NCBI RefSeq assembly: GCF_003316695.1
Contig: NZ_PDKB01000013.1
Location: 1-64,000 of the forward strand
Source of the DNA: Aliarcobacter vitoriensis
Lineage (GTDB): Bacteria; Campylobacterota; Campylobacteria; Campylobacterales; Arcobacteraceae
Length of the DNA: 64,000 nucleotides
Direction: 5' to 3'
Shown here: positions 1 to 8,391 of the stretch, piece after piece
How the letters are laid out: each line of letters starts with the position of its first letter
Numbering within the stretch: the stretch's first letter is position 1
Translations under genes and position numbers: made by a program
The notes under the pieces: generated by a model
What the model was told of the DNA's origin: nothing
Database searches by the model: none
Seen by the model: the letters and a program-made list of their open reading frames with translations, nothing else

Positions 1-1060
1 CTTTTGTTGGTACTACTACATTACCATCTTTATCTACTAATTTTACTACATACTCACCTGTCTGACTCTCCCACAACTCTTTTGTTCCATCGATTACAAC
101 ATACACTGTATCTTCTGGTCCATATCCCCCATCTTCACCACCTGGATTTAAAGGGTTTGAGTTATCTAAAATCTCAGTATCAACATTTGTTTTTTGTCCG
201 TTCACATCTCCAGTTCTCATATCAAAATGAGTTGAGTTATTTCCTGTGATTTCTAAATTGTAAATTTCACCATTATCTGCTAAATAGTCATCTATTGTTT
301 TTATATTAAATGTAGTTTCGCTTGTTCCTGCTTTGATTACTACTTCTATAACATTGTTGTGATTATATTCTGTGTCGCCATCTTGAGTTGTTTTATTTGT
401 ATATCTTACATAGATTATTGTATCTTGAGTTGCTATTACTGGATTTCCTGCAGCATCTACTAGTTTTACTACATATTGAGCTTCATCACCTTCATTTACA
501 ACTTGTAAACCTTCAATTATAGTATAAACAGGAGGTAAGATAAAAATATTATCTGGTGCATCTTCGATTTGATTATCAGTTCCACCAGTCCATGAAGCTT
601 GTCTTAAATCACTAATAACATCTGTTGCATCTCCATCTCTAGCATTAAATTTAGATCTTAATGCTCCACCATCTTGACTCTCTTCATTTCCAGCATTTGT
701 AGCTTGTTCAGTTACATCACCAGCTGCTGTTTCCATATTGTCTATATTTTCTTGTGCTTGATTCCATGCACTTAAAGTTTCATCAACAGCTTTTTTATCA
801 AAAGCTACCTCTTCATTTCCAAAAGATATAGTAGTTAAAGATGAATCAAATAATTGATTATTATCTTGATTTACAACTACTACATCATTTCCTGATAGTT
901 CAATAGCGATATTTGCCAAAGATGAGTTTGTTTTATCTCCAAAAACTACATCATTTTTTGCTATTGTATCGCCGATTTTAAGTTCTCTTACAGCTCCTGA
1001 AGAATCTTTTACATAAAATTTACCTTCAGTGATTGATTTTACTGTTCCTAATACTTCCAT
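1..1060 (-). CDS. LapA-type retained surface adhesin, N-terminal part (runs off left edge)
   Basis: No stop codon is met before the window edge, so about 353 N-terminal residues are visible. The ATG at 1060 has a GGAGATAC ribosome site a few bases upstream. Residues 1-100 look like the retention module of LapA-type adhesins: short beta-rich sequence with MEVLGTVKSITEGKFYVKD at the start and 'VFGDKTNSSLANIAIELSG' further on. Residues 111-114 read TAAG (719-730), the type of di-alanine site cut by LapG periplasmic proteases, followed by a polar linker. From about residue 170, Ig-like adhesin repeats begin (VNEGDEAQYVVKLVDAAGNP, then a second start ESQTGEYVVKLVDKDGN). Family knowledge: such proteins are secreted by type I systems, held in the outer membrane by the retention module and released by LapG under c-di-GMP/LapD control. 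The transporter and LapD/LapG are not in this window. The family is well supported; total length is unknown. Confidence 0.85.
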   Translation of the reverse strand, partial: MEVLGTVKSITEGKFYVKDSSGAVRELKIGDTIAKNDVVFGDKTNSSLANIAIELSGNDVVVVNQDNNQLFDSSLTTISFGNEEVAFDKKAVDETLSAWNQAQENIDNMETAAGDVTEQATNAGNEESQDGGALRSKFNARDGDATDVISDLRQASWTGGTDNQIEDAPDNIFILPPVYTIIEGLQVVNEGDEAQYVVKLVDAAGNPVIATQDTIIYVRYTNKTTQDGDTEYNHNNVIEVVIKAGTSETTFNIKTIDDYLADNGEIYNLEITGNNSTHFDMRTGDVNGQKTNVDTEILDNSNPLNPGGEDGGYGPEDTVYVVIDGTKELWESQTGEYVVKLVDKDGNVVVPTK

Positions 1061-1115
1061 TAGTATCTCCTTAAAAATAATATACTAGATTATATCAAAT
1101 TATTTAAGGAGTATG

Positions 1116-1135
1116 TATCACCCGCTGGGGTGATA
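1116..1135. other. Perfect 8-bp inverted repeat in the adhesin promoter region
   Basis: TATCACCC and GGGTGATA flank a 4-base loop. It is the most GC-rich patch in the gap between the adhesin start (1060) and the 3' end of the MFS gene. There is no T-run on either side, so it could be a weak terminator of the MFS transcript or an operator for the adhesin; the sequence does not decide. Confidence 0.4.
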
Positions 1136-1152
1136 TTTGGCATAAATTTAGC

Positions 1153-2334
1153 TTAAATTTTATCTTTTTCAAACTTTTTAGCTATAAAAAGTAAAAATAC
1201 TCCACCTAAAACTATCAAAGCTGTTAAATATAGAGCATAATCATAGTTGCCATATTTTTCAATAAAATATATACTATAAAGAGGTGCAATAACTTGTCCT
1301 ATACCATAAGAAGTTGTTAAAGCACCCATCAAAACAACTGGATTTCCATTTGAAAGTTGCCCACCCAAATTCATAAAAAGTGCAACAAGCCCTATAAAAG
1401 TTCCACCATACAAAACTCCACTTAATAAATTTAAATAAATATTTGTTGTAAAAGCAGGGATTAAAATCCCTATAGCTTGTAAAAGTAGGGCTATGATGAT
1501 GATATTTACACTTCCGTATTTATGAGCCAATCTCATCCAAATAATACAAGATGGTATTCCAGCAATACCAACTAAAGTCCAAGTTAAACTTCCATATCCT
1601 TCAAGTCCAGCAAGATTGTTTATAATATCTGGTAAAAATGTAGCTTGAACAACAAATCCTACACCTTCAGCAAAATATGCCATAATCAAAAGGATAACAA
1701 ATGGAGTAAAAATAGTAAAATCAAATTTCTGTTTTATTTGAGCTTGTTTTACTTCTTTATCAAAAGATAAAATATACATTGCATAAAAAGATAAAACAAT
1801 AGCATATATACAAAGTACACTCCAAGCATCTTCCCAAGTATAACCCAAACTTAAAACATATCTTGCTATTAAATCCGTAGTCAAAATAGAAAATCCTATT
1901 CCACTAAAATGTATTCCCATCGCTTTTGTTTTACTCTCAATTTTGAGTTTTTGCATAACAATTGCAGATCCTACAACCAAACACATAGCTCCTGCAAATC
2001 CACCTAAAACTCTTCCTATCATCCAAAGTGTATCATCTTTGCTATAGGCTAAAATAAAAGTTGTAACAATAGCTAAAACTATTCCAAATCTATAAAAATA
2101 TACTTTGATATTTATGTTTTTTATAAATACCGAAAATATAGAACCAGCTAAATATCCAGCAAAATTTAGTGAAGCTAAAATCCCTACAAATTTAATAGTT
2201 AAATAATCATCTATCATAGGAGGAATAAGCCCAGTAAAAGCAAATCGTGCAACGCCTATACCTATGATAATTGAAAATATACCAGCAATTAAAATCGCTA
2301 AATTATCATTTCTATCGAATAATCTTCTTAACAT
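1153..2334 (-). CDS. YbfB/YjiJ-family MFS transporter
   Basis: The protein has 393 residues and about 12 hydrophobic segments, so it is an inner-membrane carrier. The N-terminal GIGVARFAFTGLIPPM in helix 1 and GRVLGGFAGAMCLVVGSA in helix 4 are typical of the YbfB/YjiJ branch of the major facilitator superfamily. Substrate unknown; relatives are annotated only as MFS proteins. It is divergent from the LysR-type regulator starting at 2429, with about 95 bp between them, and such divergent pairs often mean that the regulator controls the transporter (inference). Length is normal and there is no sign of damage. Confidence 0.8.
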   Translation of the reverse strand: MLRRLFDRNDNLAILIAGIFSIIIGIGVARFAFTGLIPPMIDDYLTIKFVGILASLNFAGYLAGSIFSVFIKNINIKVYFYRFGIVLAIVTTFILAYSKDDTLWMIGRVLGGFAGAMCLVVGSAIVMQKLKIESKTKAMGIHFSGIGFSILTTDLIARYVLSLGYTWEDAWSVLCIYAIVLSFYAMYILSFDKEVKQAQIKQKFDFTIFTPFVILLIMAYFAEGVGFVVQATFLPDIINNLAGLEGYGSLTWTLVGIAGIPSCIIWMRLAHKYGSVNIIIIALLLQAIGILIPAFTTNIYLNLLSGVLYGGTFIGLVALFMNLGGQLSNGNPVVLMGALTTSYGIGQVIAPLYSIYFIEKYGNYDYALYLTALIVLGGVFLLFIAKKFEKDKI

Positions 2335-2428
2335 AAAACTCTCTTCCTTAGTTTTTTTGCTATCATATCACTAAAGATTATTCTGTGTCAAATAATCAAT
2401 AATGATAGGTGATATAAGGAAAAATGAT

Positions 2429-3256
2429 ATGGATTTAAATTTATTAAAAGTTTTTGTAAGTGTTGCAAATAATAAAAGTATATCGATAGCTTCAAATGAG
2501 TTAAAATGTAGCCAATCAAATGTAACTTCAAGAATAAAACAGCTTGAAAAAATATTGAATTTAGAGCTTTTTCATAGAGTTCCAAAGGGTGTTATATTAA
2601 CTTCAAGTGGAGAGAAGTTTTATCCACAAGCTTTAGAAATAATACATAAAATGGAAAGTTCTATTGCTAGTTTAACTGAAGATAAGAATATAAGTTCTCT
2701 AAAAATTGGTTCAACTGATTGCAATGCAGTTGTACGAATTTCACCATTTTTAATACAACTTCACAAAGATTTTCCAAAAATGCAACTAGAACTTTTTACA
2801 GGGACTACAAAAGATATTATACAATTAATCTTAGATTATAAAGTTGATATAGCTTTTATAAGTGGTGAGCCAAGAAATGATAGTTTAATGATATTAAAAA
2901 AATTTGAAGAAGAGATAGCGATTTTAGAACCTTATGAAGAAAATACTCCAAATGTAGCTTTGAGTTTTAAAGATGGTTGCGTTTATGATGAATTTTTAAA
3001 AGATTATTACAAACAAAAAAATATATATGTTGAAAAAACTTTACCTTTTGGAAACTTAGAAACTATTCTTTCGTGTATAAAAGTGGGTATGGGTAAATCT
3101 TTACTTCCAACAAGCATAGTTAAAAAAATGGGTTATGATAAAGATATCAAAATCACAGTTTTACCAAAAGATGAAGCTAATATTCCAACTTGCTTGATTT
3201 GTAGAAAAGATAATATTCCAAAAATTAGTGATTATCTTAAGAAGATGGAGTTATAA
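2429..3256 (+). CDS. LysR-family transcriptional regulator
   Basis: The protein has 275 residues. The N-terminal winged HTH (about residues 1-60) starts MDLNLLKVFVSVANNKSIS and contains the usual ALS-type helix SNVTSRIKQLEKILNLELF. The rest resembles the periplasmic-binding-protein-like effector domain (about 85-275). I chose the ATG at 2429 because AAGGA sits 8 bases before it and the family begins this way; an upstream in-frame ATG at 2402 would add nine atypical residues. It is divergent from the MFS gene. Its last 20 bases overlap the convergent HxlR gene, so the two 3' ends share sequence. Effector unknown. Confidence 0.85.
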   Translation: MDLNLLKVFVSVANNKSISIASNELKCSQSNVTSRIKQLEKILNLELFHRVPKGVILTSSGEKFYPQALEIIHKMESSIASLTEDKNISSLKIGSTDCNAVVRISPFLIQLHKDFPKMQLELFTGTTKDIIQLILDYKVDIAFISGEPRNDSLMILKKFEEEIAILEPYEENTPNVALSFKDGCVYDEFLKDYYKQKNIYVEKTLPFGNLETILSCIKVGMGKSLLPTSIVKKMGYDKDIKITVLPKDEANIPTCLICRKDNIPKISDYLKKMEL

Positions 3257-3593
3257 AACAATTTAATTCTGGTCTCTCTTTTGAACCCCAACTACACATA
3301 GCATCTAAAATCGGAATAAGAGATTTTCCCGTACTTGTTAAACTATATTCAACTTTTGGTGGAATCATTGCATACTCTTTTCTTGTAATTAGCTTGTCAG
3401 CTTCCAACTCTTTTAATTGAGAACTTAACATTTTATAAGTAATACTTCCTATTTTTCTTTGTAATTCATTGTATCTTATAACTTTATGTTCAGATAATAA
3501 GTACAAAATCATCATTTTCCATTTTCCAGAAATCAAAGATAAAGTATAACCAAATGGTGTTTCAGCTATATTTTTTAGTTCATCTTTCTTCAT
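3237..3593 (-). CDS. HxlR-family winged-helix regulator
   Basis: The protein has 118 residues, the usual size for a one-domain HxlR protein. It carries the hallmark SGKWKMMILYLLSEH, the recognition region KIGSITYKMLSSQLKELE and the wing VEYSLTSTGKSLIPIL. Family members respond to reactive electrophiles, quinones or redox stress. It is divergent from a flavodoxin-fold NAD(P)H oxidoreductase at 3694 with about 100 bp between, a classic HxlR target arrangement (inference). Its 3' end overlaps the LysR gene by 20 bp in convergent orientation. Confidence 0.85.
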   Translation of the reverse strand: MKKDELKNIAETPFGYTLSLISGKWKMMILYLLSEHKVIRYNELQRKIGSITYKMLSSQLKELEADKLITRKEYAMIPPKVEYSLTSTGKSLIPILDAMCSWGSKERPELNCFITPSS

Positions 3594-3693
3594 TTACACT
3601 TTCCTTTTTGATAGTATATTACATAAAAGTACATATTTACATTTTTTTATATTTACATATAATAACATCAAATTTTATAAAAAAGGTTTTAAT

Positions 3694-4224
3694 ATGAAAA
3701 AAATATTAATCAATTTGGTACATCCAAATTTCGAAAAATCGCTTGTAAACAAAAGACTAATTAATGCTATTAGTAGTTTTGAAAATGTAACTATAAATAA
3801 TTTATATGATAAATATAAAGAGTTTAAAATAGATGCTAAAGAGGAGCAAAAACTACTATTAGACAACGATGTTATAGTTTTTCAATTTCCAATGTATTGG
3901 TTTAGTTCACCTTCTATTTTAAAAGAATGGTTTGATATTGTACTTGAAAACAATTTTGCTTATGGAGGTCAATATAAATTACAAAATAAACCTTTTGCTG
4001 TTGCTGTTAGTTGTGGAGGATATGAAGAAGCATTTTGTGAAACAGGAAAAGACAAAAAAACAGTTGAAGAGTTTCTTTCTCCATTGTATGGTACTGCAAA
4101 TTATATAAAAATGGATTACAAAAAACCTTTTATAACTTACGGAACAGAATTTGAATTGAGTGAAGATACATTAAATAAATTTGAACAAGATTATATAAAA
4201 TATATTAAAGAGTTATCTAAATAA
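3694..4224 (+). CDS. NAD(P)H-dependent flavodoxin-fold oxidoreductase (quinone reductase type)
   Basis: The protein has 176 residues. N-terminal MKKILINLVHPNFEKS is the first beta strand and phosphate loop of the flavodoxin-like fold. FQFPMYWFSSPSILKEWFD is the FMN/quinone-site motif shared by MdaB, KefF and YwrO relatives. It is expected to be a cytosolic FMN enzyme reducing quinones or similar electrophiles with NAD(P)H. It is divergent from the HxlR regulator, which fits detoxification control. Substrate not determined. Confidence 0.8.
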   Translation: MKKILINLVHPNFEKSLVNKRLINAISSFENVTINNLYDKYKEFKIDAKEEQKLLLDNDVIVFQFPMYWFSSPSILKEWFDIVLENNFAYGGQYKLQNKPFAVAVSCGGYEEAFCETGKDKKTVEEFLSPLYGTANYIKMDYKKPFITYGTEFELSEDTLNKFEQDYIKYIKELSK

Positions 4225-4234
4225 AATAAATAAG

Positions 4235-4286
4235 CGATGAGTATAGTGTTTTAGTTAAACTTCTGCTGTAAGTTTTATACTCATCG
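4235..4286. terminator. Inverted repeat between convergent genes, probable bidirectional terminator
   Basis: CGATGAGTATA (4235-4245) is matched perfectly by TATACTCATCG (4276-4286) across a 30-base loop. T-rich sequence follows on the + side. It lies between the convergent oxidoreductase and MgtC/DUF4010 genes, where a shared terminator is expected. The long loop makes it weaker than a textbook terminator. Confidence 0.5.
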
Positions 4287-4394
4287 GTTATCAATCTTTT
4301 TGTTTTTGGATTATATCAGAAATTTTTTTTATTTGTATATATTTTAAAATCTTATAATTAAAAATTTGCAAAAGTGTAACCATATGTAGGAAAA

Positions 4395-5645
4395 TTATAA
4401 AATTAATCCTACAAATATTGTTAAAATACCTAAAACCATCAAACAAATTGAACTTGAAATTGCTTTTTTCTTTCCAAACCAAACTGTATATAAAGCTTTT
4501 AGTATATTATTACTTCCAGCTGCAATAATAATCGCTCCTGCAATTGATAAACTATCAATATTATAATTTCCAGCTAATAAAGATAAGATAAACGGGTCAA
4601 TATCTGTAAATCCAATTATTACAGAAAGGATATTAAGCCCTGTTGTGCCAAAACTATTAACTACTAAATTTGTAATAAGCATAGTTACAACAAACAAAAA
4701 GGCAAACACGAATGCTGTTCCTAATTCTAATGGGTTTGAATCTTCTAATTCAACATTATTATTTACTATATGAGAACCTTTTTTATAATAAATACCAACT
4801 ATTATCAAACAAATGACTGCAAATGCTAAAAATGGATAAACAATGATTTTAAAAACTTCCATATTAAAAATAGCTGCAATTACACTAAGTCTAAGATACA
4901 TCATTAAAGTTGCACTTACAATAGAAGCTGTAAACATATCACTATTCTCTAAGCATTGGGATTTTTTTGATAAAACAACTGTTGTTGCTGTTGAAGAGTA
5001 AAGTCCTCCTAAAACTCCTGTTAAAAGTAAACCTTTTGAAGGAAAGATATATTTTTGAACTATATAACTTAAATAAGAAATAGTTGATATAACTACAACT
5101 GTAAGCCAAATTTTATATAAAGAAATTCCAAGATAAGGTATAGTTGTATCTTTTGGTAGAAGTGGCAAAACAACTGCTGAAAGAAGAATAATCTTTCCTA
5201 AAGTCTCTAATTCATAGATATTTATTTTTAGTTTGAAATTGAACAATTTATTTTTTGCATTTAGTAAAAATATTATTACAACAAAAATTAAAGAGGCCAA
5301 CCAAAATGGAAAAATATCTATTAATGCACCAAAACTATACACAATCATAGCAACTAGAAAAAGTACTATACTATTTTTCTTATTTTCAAGAAGTTTATTA
5401 AAAAGCATAGTATAAAGAACTGTTATTGATATAAATCCTGCTATAAAGATAAAGAAATTATTTGGTTCTAATATATAAAATATAAATCCTACAATACCTA
5501 TAAAAGTGTAAGTTCTGGTTGTTCCAAAAAATGTTTTTATATCATTTTCATGAAATTTTAATCCATAAGCTTTAACTTCTAACCCTATTAAGAAACTAAA
5601 AACTGTTGTTGCAATAAAATCTATTAAAAGTTCATTGATTTCCAT
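4395..5645 (-). CDS. MgtC/SapB-family membrane protein with DUF4010 tail
   Basis: The protein has 416 residues and is almost wholly hydrophobic. Residues 1-130 match the MgtC/SapB-type module (LLIDFIATTVFSFLIGLEVK), and the C-terminal half matches DUF4010 (about 200-410, with GVLGGLYSSTATTVVLSKK and IIIAAGSNNILKALYTVWF). It is an inner-membrane protein; function is not established, although MgtC relatives are linked to Mg2+ limitation and virulence. I took the ATG at 5645 (MEINELLID) because AAGGATA precedes it with good spacing; an upstream ATG at 5681 would overlap promoter sequence. It diverges from modE, and the shared intergenic region holds an FNR-type box and a ModE-like repeat. Confidence 0.8.
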   Translation of the reverse strand: MEINELLIDFIATTVFSFLIGLEVKAYGLKFHENDIKTFFGTTRTYTFIGIVGFIFYILEPNNFFIFIAGFISITVLYTMLFNKLLENKKNSIVLFLVAMIVYSFGALIDIFPFWLASLIFVVIIFLLNAKNKLFNFKLKINIYELETLGKIILLSAVVLPLLPKDTTIPYLGISLYKIWLTVVVISTISYLSYIVQKYIFPSKGLLLTGVLGGLYSSTATTVVLSKKSQCLENSDMFTASIVSATLMMYLRLSVIAAIFNMEVFKIIVYPFLAFAVICLIIVGIYYKKGSHIVNNNVELEDSNPLELGTAFVFAFLFVVTMLITNLVVNSFGTTGLNILSVIIGFTDIDPFILSLLAGNYNIDSLSIAGAIIIAAGSNNILKALYTVWFGKKKAISSSICLMVLGILTIFVGLIL

Positions 5646-5688
5646 TTGTGTATCCTTAGTAAAACTTTGTAATAATATCATATTAATA

Positions 5689-5702
5689 TTGATTTAAATC
5701 AA
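5689..5702. promoter_or_regulatory. Perfect FNR/CRP-type box
   Basis: TTGAT-TTAA-ATCAA matches the consensus TTGAT-N4-ATCAA exactly and is the core of a 20-bp perfect palindrome (5686-5705). It lies 43 bp upstream of the MgtC/DUF4010 start and about 70 bp upstream of modE, so an oxygen- or redox-responsive Crp/FNR regulator could act on either gene. Confidence 0.6.
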
Positions 5703-5711
5703 TATCTATTA

Positions 5712-5749
5712 AGATATATAACGATACTATTTGATTACGTTATATATCT
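5712..5749. promoter_or_regulatory. ModE-like operator (12-bp inverted repeat)
   Basis: AGATATATAACG (5712-5723) and CGTTATATATCT (5738-5749) form a perfect inverted repeat with a 14-base spacer, ending 24 bp before the modE ATG. The arms contain the TATATAACG/CGTTATATA half-site known from E. coli ModE operators, but here the half-sites point outward rather than inward. Autoregulation of the mod operon by ModE is the natural reading. Confidence 0.6.
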
Positions 5750-5773
5750 AAAAATATAACAAAAGGATTATAT

Positions 5774-6556
5774 ATGCCAATATCATCTAATTTGACTTTA
5801 GAAATTTTGAATCAACCTTTTTTGCTTGAGAAAAGAATTGAACTACTTATGGCTATAAAAAAAACTGGTTCGATAAACAAAGCAGCAAAAGAAGTCCCAA
5901 TGAGCTATAAAGGTGCATGGGAAGCTATTGAAGCTATGAATAATTTATCAACAACTCCAATAGTTTTAAGAGAAACTGGTGGAGCAGGTGGCGGTGGAAC
6001 AACTCTTACAAAGTATGGAGAAAATCTTTTAGAAACATATTTTTTACTAAAAGAAGAGCAAAAAAAGTTTATTGAAAATCTAAATCGAATTACTGATTTG
6101 AATACTGGAACTTTAAAAACTATAAGGAGGTTATCTATGCAAATTAGTGCAAGAAATCAAATAATCGGTGTAGTTGATAATATCTCACTAGGAGCTGTAA
6201 ACGCTGAAATAGAGATAAAACTAAAAAGTGGAAATTCAATAGTTTCTATTATAACTAATAGTTCTGTTGAGAATTTAGGGCTTAAAATTGGAGATGAAGT
6301 TGTTGCTGTTATAAAATCTAGCAATGTTTTATTATCAACTCAAAGTGATTTAAAACTTAGTGCAAGAAACTCTTTAAAAGGTACTATTGAAGATATAAGT
6401 TTAGGTGCAGTAAATGCAGAAGTTGTAATAAATATTGGAGATAAAGATAAAATCGTTGCAGTTGTAACTGCAAATTCTATTTCTAATATGAAATTAGAAG
6501 TTGGAACAAAAGTTGATGCTATTATAAAAGCATCTGATATTATGATAGGAAGATAG
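5774..6556 (+). CDS. modE: Molybdate-responsive transcriptional regulator ModE
   Basis: The protein has 260 residues in the classic ModE layout. Residues about 10-115 are a LysR-like winged HTH (KKTGSINKAAKEVPMSYKGAW, then RETGGAGGGGTTLTKYG). Two Mop/TOBE repeats follow (about 125-190 and 195-260), each with an SLGAVNAE motif, which bind molybdate or tungstate at the dimer interface. It heads modE-modA-TOBE-modB-modC, with modA starting 8 bp downstream. An inverted repeat resembling its own operator lies just upstream. Confidence 0.93.
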   Translation: MPISSNLTLEILNQPFLLEKRIELLMAIKKTGSINKAAKEVPMSYKGAWEAIEAMNNLSTTPIVLRETGGAGGGGTTLTKYGENLLETYFLLKEEQKKFIENLNRITDLNTGTLKTIRRLSMQISARNQIIGVVDNISLGAVNAEIEIKLKSGNSIVSIITNSSVENLGLKIGDEVVAVIKSSNVLLSTQSDLKLSARNSLKGTIEDISLGAVNAEVVINIGDKDKIVAVVTANSISNMKLEVGTKVDAIIKASDIMIGR

Positions 6557-6564
6557 GAGATAGT

Positions 6565-7311
6565 ATGAAAAAAATTATTTTAGGTTTAGCACTATTATGT
6601 TCATCTGTTTTTGCTGGAACAGTTAATATCGCAGTTGCTGCAAATGTTAGCTATGCAATAAATGACTTAATCGCAGAATTTAATAAAACAAATCCAAACA
6701 CAAAAATAGAAGTAGTTCTTGGAGCTAGTGGAAAATTTACAGCACAAATTCAAAATGGTGCACCATTTGATATTTTTATGAGTGCGGATATGAAATTCCC
6801 TGAAACTTTATATAAAGAGAATTTAACTGCAACGCAACCTGTTGTTTATGCGCAAGGAAGTTTAGCAATATTAAGTGCAAAACCACTAGATTTCTCAAAA
6901 GGAATAGAAATAGTTTCAAATGACACTATCAAAAGAGTTGCGATTGCAAATCCGAAAACTGCTCCTTATGGAACTGCTGCTATTGAAGCACTAAAAAATG
7001 CAAATATTTTAGAGAAAAATGAAAGTAAATTTGTTTATGCTGAATCAATTTCTCAAGCTGTAACATATGCTTTAACTGCTGCTGATGTTGGATTTATCGC
7101 TAAATCTTTATTGTATGAAGATAAGATGGCTCAATATAAAGAAAATATAAATTGGATAAGTGTTGATCCAAAACTATATACTCCAATTGACCAAGGAATA
7201 GTAGTTTTAAATAAAGCAAAAGATAATGCTGAAGCTAAAGCTTTTTATGATTTTATCTTAAGTTCTAAAGCAAAAGAGATATTTAAAAACTTTGGTTATT
7301 TGGTAAAATAA
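6565..7311 (+). CDS. modA: Molybdate ABC transporter periplasmic binding protein ModA
   Basis: The protein has 248 residues with a Sec signal peptide (MKKIILGLALLCSSVFAG, cleavage near residue 17-18). The mature start VNIAVAANVSYAINDLIAEF and the GASGKFTAQIQNGAPFDIFMSAD stretch carry the Ser/Ala oxyanion-binding positions of ModA proteins. It delivers molybdate or tungstate to ModBC. It lies 8 bp after modE and 2 bp before the TOBE gene, so co-transcription is nearly certain. Confidence 0.93.
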   Translation: MKKIILGLALLCSSVFAGTVNIAVAANVSYAINDLIAEFNKTNPNTKIEVVLGASGKFTAQIQNGAPFDIFMSADMKFPETLYKENLTATQPVVYAQGSLAILSAKPLDFSKGIEIVSNDTIKRVAIANPKTAPYGTAAIEALKNANILEKNESKFVYAESISQAVTYALTAADVGFIAKSLLYEDKMAQYKENINWISVDPKLYTPIDQGIVVLNKAKDNAEAKAFYDFILSSKAKEIFKNFGYLVK

Positions 7312-7313
7312 AT

Positions 7314-7706
7314 ATGATTGCAAGAGTAAAAAATATTCAAAACAAAGACAATTTGAATATAGTAGAATTTGATTTTCATAATAACACTTTTAAAATGATG
7401 AGTTTGGATTTAAGTAGCAATTTACAAATAGGCTCAAAAGTTGAACTTCTTGTAAAACCTACAAATATTGTAATATCTAAAAATCATATAGAAGATATTA
7501 GTCTATCAAATCAAGCTCTTGCAAAAATTACTGATATACAAAATGGTGAACTTCTAAGTAGTATCAAACTAAAAATAGAAAATACTATTTTAGAAAGCAT
7601 TATCACAAAAGAGTCTTCAATAAGACTAAACTTAAAAAAAGATGATGAGATAAATATCTTGATAAAAGCTAGTGATTTATCTATAAATAGGGTTTTAAAT
7701 GATTGA
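7314..7706 (+). CDS. Two-TOBE-domain molybdate-binding protein in the mod operon
   Basis: The protein has 130 residues and appears to be two tandem TOBE/Mop-like repeats (about 1-62 and 65-128; [14 protein letters not shown] and [14 protein letters not shown] end them) with no HTH or transmembrane segment. The repeats are more divergent than those of ModE and lack the clear SLGAVNAE motif. It may buffer molybdate in the cytosol like Mop proteins or act with ModBC. It overlaps the start of modB by 8 bp, indicating translational coupling. Confidence 0.75.
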   Translation: MIARVKNIQNKDNLNIVEFDFHNNTFKMMSLDLSSNLQIGSKVELLVKPTNIVISKNHIEDISLSNQALAKITDIQNGELLSSIKLKIENTILESIITKESSIRLNLKKDDEINILIKASDLSINRVLND

Positions 7707-8391
7707 TTACTTACTAAATGTTGATTATGCACCTTTTATGCTATCTTTCAAATTAGCATTTATTACGACTTTGATTTTGTTTGTGTTATGTATGCCACTT
7801 GCTTGGTATTTATCTCAAACAAAGTCAAAATTTAAACCAATTTTGGAATCTCTTTGTACAATGCCATTGGTTGTTCCCCCAACTGTTTTAGGTTTTTATC
7901 TTCTTTGGGGGTTATCTCATAACTCTCCAATAGGACAATTTTTTGAGAACTATTTTGGGATAAAACTTGTTTTTAATTTTTATGGAATTATCATCGCAAG
8001 TTGTATTTATAGTCTTCCTTTTATGGTTCAACCTCTTCAAAGTGGATTTGAAAGTTTAAATAAAAATATGCTTGAAGCTAGTTATATAAGTGGAAAAAGC
8101 AAATTTACAACTGTTTTAAGAGTTGCATTACCAAATATCAAACCATCGCTTTTAACAGCACTTATTATAACTTTTGCACATACCGTTGGTGAGTTTGGAG
8201 TGGTTTTGATGATTGGTGGAAGTATTCCAAATGAAACAAGAGTTGCAGCTATTGCAATATATGAATTTGTTGAAGTATTGGACTACAAAGATGCTCATAT
8301 TTATAGTTTGATTATGATTGTAATGAGTTTTTTAACTCTTCTTGCAGTTTATGTTTTCAATGGTAATCAAAAAAAAGATAGGTTTTTTTAG
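7699..8391 (+). CDS. modB: Molybdate ABC transporter permease ModB
   Basis: The protein has 230 residues with five to six transmembrane segments and the ABC-permease EAA-type loop [20 protein letters not shown] (about residues 134-153). [18 protein letters not shown] is a typical ModB stretch. It forms the inner-membrane channel with ModC. Its stop is followed immediately by the modC ATG. Confidence 0.92.
   Translation: MIDYLLNVDYAPFMLSFKLAFITTLILFVLCMPLAWYLSQTKSKFKPILESLCTMPLVVPPTVLGFYLLWGLSHNSPIGQFFENYFGIKLVFNFYGIIIASCIYSLPFMVQPLQSGFESLNKNMLEASYISGKSKFTTVLRVALPNIKPSLLTALIITFAHTVGEFGVVLMIGGSIPNETRVAAIAIYEFVEVLDYKDAHIYSLIMIVMSFLTLLAVYVFNGNQKKDRFF

Noticed and set aside
4-249. Plus-strand 81-residue ORF at the left edge
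   Set aside because: It is antisense to the adhesin reading frame, leucine/histidine-rich and without a ribosome site; a shadow of the real gene.
2402-2428. LysR start at ATG 2402
   Set aside because: It adds nine residues not usual in the family, whereas AAGGA is placed correctly for the ATG at 2429.
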